DNA of 14,802 bases from contig VBJR01000260.1 in assembly GCA_005880175.1 (NCBI GenBank), positions 1 through 14,802 on the forward strand, written 5' to 3'. The stretch is from Chloroflexota bacterium (GTDB taxonomy: Bacteria; Chloroflexota; Dormibacteria; Dormibacterales; Dormibacteraceae). The notes under the pieces are model-generated. The model was not told the DNA's origin. It saw nothing but the letters and a program-made list of their open reading frames with translations, and did not search any database. Numbering within the stretch: position 1 is the stretch's first letter; the number at the start of each line of letters is the position of its first letter. The position numbers were made by a program, and so were the translations under genes. This document shows, piece after piece, positions 12,007 through 14,802 of this stretch.

Positions 12007-14802
12007 ATGCGGATCGCGGTCGCCCTCTCGGGCGGGGTGGACTCCAGCGTAGCGGCGGCGCTCCTCCTGCGCGCTGGCCAGGAAGTGGTCGGCGTGACGC
12101 TGCAGCAGTGGCCCCGCGACGACGGGGAGGAGGCGGCGCGCCACGGCGGCTGCTGCTCGCTGTCCGCGGTGGAGGACGCCCGCCGCGTGGCCAGCCTGCT
12201 CGGCGTCCCGTACTACGTCTGGAACCTGGAGCGCGAGTTCGGGGAGCGCGTGATCGAGCCGTTCCACCGCGCGTACGCGACCGGAAGGACGCCGAACCCG
12301 TGCCTCCGCTGCAACGCGTTCGTGCGGTTCGACCTCATGCTCCGGCGGGTGCTCGACCTGGGCTTCGACGCGCTGGCGACCGGCCACTACGCGCGCGTCC
12401 TGGCCGGCCCCGACGGGCCGGAGCTGCACGCGGCCGCCGACCCGGCCAAGGACCAGTCGTACGTCCTGTACCACCTGGACCGCGAGCGGCTGGGGCGCAT
12501 CGTCTTCCCGCTCGGCGAGCTGACCAAGCCGGAGGTGCGGGCGACGGCGCGCTCGCTGGGCCTGCCGGTCGCGGACAAGCCGGAGAGCATGGAGATCTGC
12601 TTCGTGCCCCGGGGCGAGACGGCGGCCTACCTGGCCCGGCGCCTGCCGGTCGCGGCCGGCGAGGTGGTGGACGGCGCCGGCCGCCGGCTGGGCACGCACC
12701 GCGGTACCGCGCTGTACACGGTCGGCCAGCGCGAAGGGCTGGGCCAGCTGGCGGAGCCGGGGCCCTGGTACGTGACGGCGGTGGACGCGCCGGCGAACCG
12801 GTTGGTGGTCGGCCGCCGCGAGGACCTGGCCGTGCGCCGCGTCGAGCTGGAGGACGTGCGGTTCGTCGCCGGCGCGCCGGCCGGCCCGCTGGCGTGCCAG
12901 GCGCGGCTGCGCTACCGGGCCCGGCCGCTGGACGCGGTCTACTCGGGCGGCGTGCTGGACCTGGCCGAGCCGTTCGCCGGCGCCGCGCCCGGGCAGGCGG
13001 TGGGGGGGAGGACGGGGGAGGTCGCCATCGTCGGCGACCAGCTGTACGAGAGCATGACCGGGGCGGAGCAGCGGTGCGCGCGCCAGCTCCTGCTCCGGCT
13101 GGTGGTCGTCGGCGACGGCGGGGAGGTGGCGTGCCGCCGGATCAGCCGCCGTGAGCTGCTCGCCGGGGCGCCGGGCGCCGACCTCCTGACCGTGGGCGTG
13201 GTGCTGCGGGCGCTGGTGGACGCCCGGCTCGTGAGCGCCACGGACGGCGTGCTGGAGATCGCGGACGACGCCCTCCTGGACACGTGGCCCCGGCTCCGCG
13301 ACTGGATCGACGACGACCGCGAGTGGCTGGGCGTCCGCCGCCACCTGGCGGCCGACGCGGCCGCCTGGCGGGCCCTGGGCCGGGATCCGGCCGCGCTCTA
13401 TCGCGAGCCCCAGCTCGGCCAGCTGCTGCGGCGGATCGACGAGCGGCGGCGGGCGGAGCTCCCGGCCCCGACCGCCGAGTTCCTCGACGCGTCCGAGCGG
13501 CGTGCCGCCAGGCGCTGGCGAGGCGCGCGGCTGCGCCGGGCCGGCCTCGTCGCGGTGGCCGCGGCGCTGGTCCTGCTGGCCGGCCTCGGTGGCACCGTGG
13601 CCGTCCGCTCGTTCGCGGCCCGGGCCGCCGCGGACGCGGATCGCCGGGCCGCCGACTCCCGCCAGGTGGCGGCCGCGGCCGGCGCGGTGCGGACGGCGGA
13701 CCCCGTGACGGCCGCGCTGCTGAGCGCCGAGGCGTATCGCATCGCCCCCACGGCCGCGGCCCGGAGCAGCCTGCTCAGCTCCCGCTCGCCGTACTACGTG
13801 GCGCTGGCCGCGCGGGGCGTCGGGCCGGTGAACGGCGTCGCGGTCGGCCCGGACGGGCGCACCGTGGCCGGGGGCGGCCAGGACGGCGGCGTCGAGCTGT
13901 GGGACGTGGCCTCGCGCGCCGCGCCCGTGCTGCTGCGCGACGGGGCGAGCCCGGTCCGCGGCATCGCGTTCAGCCAGGACGGCACGACGGTCGCCGCGGG
14001 CCGCCAGGACGGCGTCCTGGAGCTGTGGGACGTGGGCACGGGGGCGTCGGCGCTGGTCCCGTCGGGCGGACCGGCTCCGGTGAACGCCGTGACGTTCAGC
14101 CCGGACGGGCGGCTGGTCGTCACCGGCGGCGACGACGGCGTCGTCCGGCAGTGGGACACGCGCACCCACGTCCTGGTGCGCGAGCTGCGCGGCGCGAGCG
14201 GCCCGGTCGAGAGCCTGGCGTACGACCCCGACGGCCGGACCGTGGCGGGCGGCGGCACCGACGCGAACGTGCTCCTCTGGGACGCGTCCACCGGCGCGCG
14301 GGTGGCGAGCATCCCGGCCGGGCCGGCGGGGGGCGGGCCGATCCGGGCCCTTGCGTACAGCCCCGACGGGCACACGCTCGCGGGGGCCGGCGACGGCGGC
14401 GCCGCGGTGCTCTGGGACTCGGCCTCGCGCGGCGTGCGCCGCGTCCTCCCGGGAACCGCGGGGGAGGCGGTGCACGGGCTGGCGTTCACGGCGGACGGCG
14501 CGTTCCTGGCCGCCGGCGGGGCGGGCGCCGTGCGGCTGTGGAACCTGGCGGCCCCGGGGGCGCCGGTGGCCCTGACCGGACCGTCGGGCGACATCCGGGG
14601 CGTGGCGTTCGGCCGGGACGGCACGCTGGTCAGCGCGAACGCCAACGCGACCATCGGCCTGTGGACGATCGGCGGGTCGGCGATCGTCGCCGGAGGGCCG
14701 GCCGCCGGAGCCGCCGCGGCCGCCGCCGCGGCGGTCTCGCGCGACGGCCGCCTGCTCGCGACGGCCGGGGTGGACCGGACGATCCGGCTGTGGAGCCTGG
14801 AC
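12007..14802 (+). CDS. mnmA: MnmA tRNA 2-thiouridylase fused in frame to the C-terminal part of an nSTAND1/WD40 protein (3' partial)
   Basis: I read every codon from the ATG to the window end: 932 codons, no stop. Residues 1-332 are an essentially complete MnmA: PP-loop SGGVDSS (8-14), GGCCSLSAVEDA, catalytic Cys99 in NPCLRCN, ATGHYAR, KDQSYVLY, partner Cys198 in MEICFVP, and the C-terminal barrel up to PGQAV. MnmA uses ATP and relayed sulfur to make 2-thiouridine at tRNA U34. At residue 333 the sequence becomes GGRTGEVAIVGDQLYESM, LLLRLV, DALLDTWPRLRDWIDDDREWL and EFLDASERRAARRW, the C-terminal part of nSTAND1 NTPases. An Arg-flanked membrane segment (about 513-533), a charged Ala-rich helix, DPVTAALLSAEAYRIAPT, and about eight WD40 repeats from roughly 13822 follow. 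The nSTAND1 P-loop core is missing and MnmA lacks its last strand (usually VVFYDGDEVLGGG-like). Either a real fusion or a deletion/chimeric junction at about 13000. Confidence 0.85.
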   Translation, partial: MRIAVALSGGVDSSVAAALLLRAGQEVVGVTLQQWPRDDGEEAARHGGCCSLSAVEDARRVASLLGVPYYVWNLEREFGERVIEPFHRAYATGRTPNPCLRCNAFVRFDLMLRRVLDLGFDALATGHYARVLAGPDGPELHAAADPAKDQSYVLYHLDRERLGRIVFPLGELTKPEVRATARSLGLPVADKPESMEICFVPRGETAAYLARRLPVAAGEVVDGAGRRLGTHRGTALYTVGQREGLGQLAEPGPWYVTAVDAPANRLVVGRREDLAVRRVELEDVRFVAGAPAGPLACQARLRYRARPLDAVYSGGVLDLAEPFAGAAPGQAVGGRTGEVAIVGDQLYESMTGAEQRCARQLLLRLVVVGDGGEVACRRISRRELLAGAPGADLLTVGVVLRALVDARLVSATDGVLEIADDALLDTWPRLRDWIDDDREWLGVRRHLAADAAAWRALGRDPAALYREPQLGQLLRRIDERRRAELPAPTAEFLDASERRAARRWRGARLRRAGLVAVAAALVLLAGLGGTVAVRSFAARAAADADRRAADSRQVAAAAGAVRTADPVTAALLSAEAYRIAPTAAARSSLLSSRSPYYVALAARGVGPVNGVAVGPDGRTVAGGGQDGGVELWDVASRAAPVLLRDGASPVRGIAFSQDGTTVAAGRQDGVLELWDVGTGASALVPSGGPAPVNAVTFSPDGRLVVTGGDDGVVRQWDTRTHVLVRELRGASGPVESLAYDPDGRTVAGGGTDANVLLWDASTGARVASIPAGPAGGGPIRALAYSPDGHTLAGAGDGGAAVLWDSASRGVRRVLPGTAGEAVHGLAFTADGAFLAAGGAGAVRLWNLAAPGAPVALTGPSGDIRGVAFGRDGTLVSANANATIGLWTIGGSAIVAGGPAAGAAAAAAAAVSRDGRLLATAGVDRTIRLWSLD
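12996..13021 (+). other. G-rich tract at the MnmA/nSTAND junction
   Basis: Within 26 bases there are runs of 7 G (13002-13008) and 5 G (13014-13018) plus several GG pairs, with only four interrupting A/T/C clusters. The protein switches from MnmA-like (ending PGQAV) to nSTAND-like (GGRTGEVA) exactly at the start of the tract. G-rich runs favour recombination, quadruplex formation, and sequencing or assembly errors. Confidence 0.6.
13822..14802 (+). repeat. WD40 repeat region (about 8 repeats, continues past window)
   Basis: Repeats of about 40 residues share the pattern V-x-x-V-A-F-x-x-D-G-x-x-x-A-x-G-x-x-D-G-x-V-x-L-W-D: examples are VNGVAVGPDGRTVAGGG, VRGIAFSQDGTTVAAGR, VNAVTFSPDGRLVVTGG and VESLAYDPDGRTVAGGG, each followed by a W-D or W-x ending. 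The last visible unit ends TIRLWSLD at the window edge. Several lack the canonical GH dipeptide. A full propeller needs 7 units, so this is one propeller plus the beginning of a second. Confidence 0.85.

Noticed and set aside
11989..14475. Long minus-strand open frame upstream of the TPR-hydrolase, antisense to the whole mnmA fusion
   Set aside because: It is an artefact of GC-rich codons in which stops are rare. The translation is Arg/Pro/His-rich low-complexity sequence with no family motifs, and the hydrolase homology and SD start only at 11988.

Overview
This window is very GC-rich (well above 70% by eye), densely packed on both strands, uses many GTG starts, and shows several TANNNT -10 boxes placed 7-9 nt before start codons, as in leaderless mRNAs. 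With an ECF42-type sigma factor paired to a DGPF/YCII protein, a threonine synthase-MoaD pair and an nSTAND/WD40 protein, this points to an actinobacterial chromosome, or a close high-GC relative. I cannot place it to genus. There are no rRNA, tRNA, CRISPR, IS or phage genes, and no gene-free stretch longer than about 175 bp.

Layout. 1-1555 (+): 3' part of a sarcosine-oxidase-type FAD oxidoreductase, overlapping by one base a NUDIX hydrolase. 1556-2406 (+): a 173-bp leader with a strong hairpin, then a secreted lytic transglycosylase with an alanine-rich middle. 2458-4025 (+): a DGPF/YCII protein and an ECF42-type sigma factor. The sigma gene converges on trpS with a 23-bp overlap. 4003-8583 (-): four genes in the same direction, reading from the right: an S9 prolyl-oligopeptidase-family peptidase, then marR and an MFS exporter (4-bp GTGA overlap, palindromic operator upstream of marR), then trpS. 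8621-11087 (+): threonine synthase (broken), a MoaD/ThiS-like protein and an exported polysaccharide deacetylase. 11074-11988 (-): a TPR-alpha/beta hydrolase. 12007-14802 (+): one open frame beginning as mnmA (tRNA 2-thiouridylase) and continuing without a stop into the C-terminal half of an nSTAND1-type protein with a transmembrane segment and WD40 repeats, running off the window.

What stands out. (1) The MnmA-STAND/WD40 fusion changes family within a G-rich tract at about 12996-13021. MnmA loses only its last strand, and the STAND part lacks its whole P-loop NTPase core. It is either a genuine new fusion or a deletion/assembly junction; I consider the second at least as likely. (2) thrC has lost about 24 codons out of frame, with a CTGGGC sequence that could be the deletion microhomology. 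(3) The MoaD-like protein ends Gly-Gly-Arg-Gly rather than Gly-Gly. (4) Peptidase and thrC diverge from a 37-bp gap holding two mirror-image leaderless promoters. Several genes look as if short segments are missing, so checking the reads at these junctions comes before any functional interpretation.
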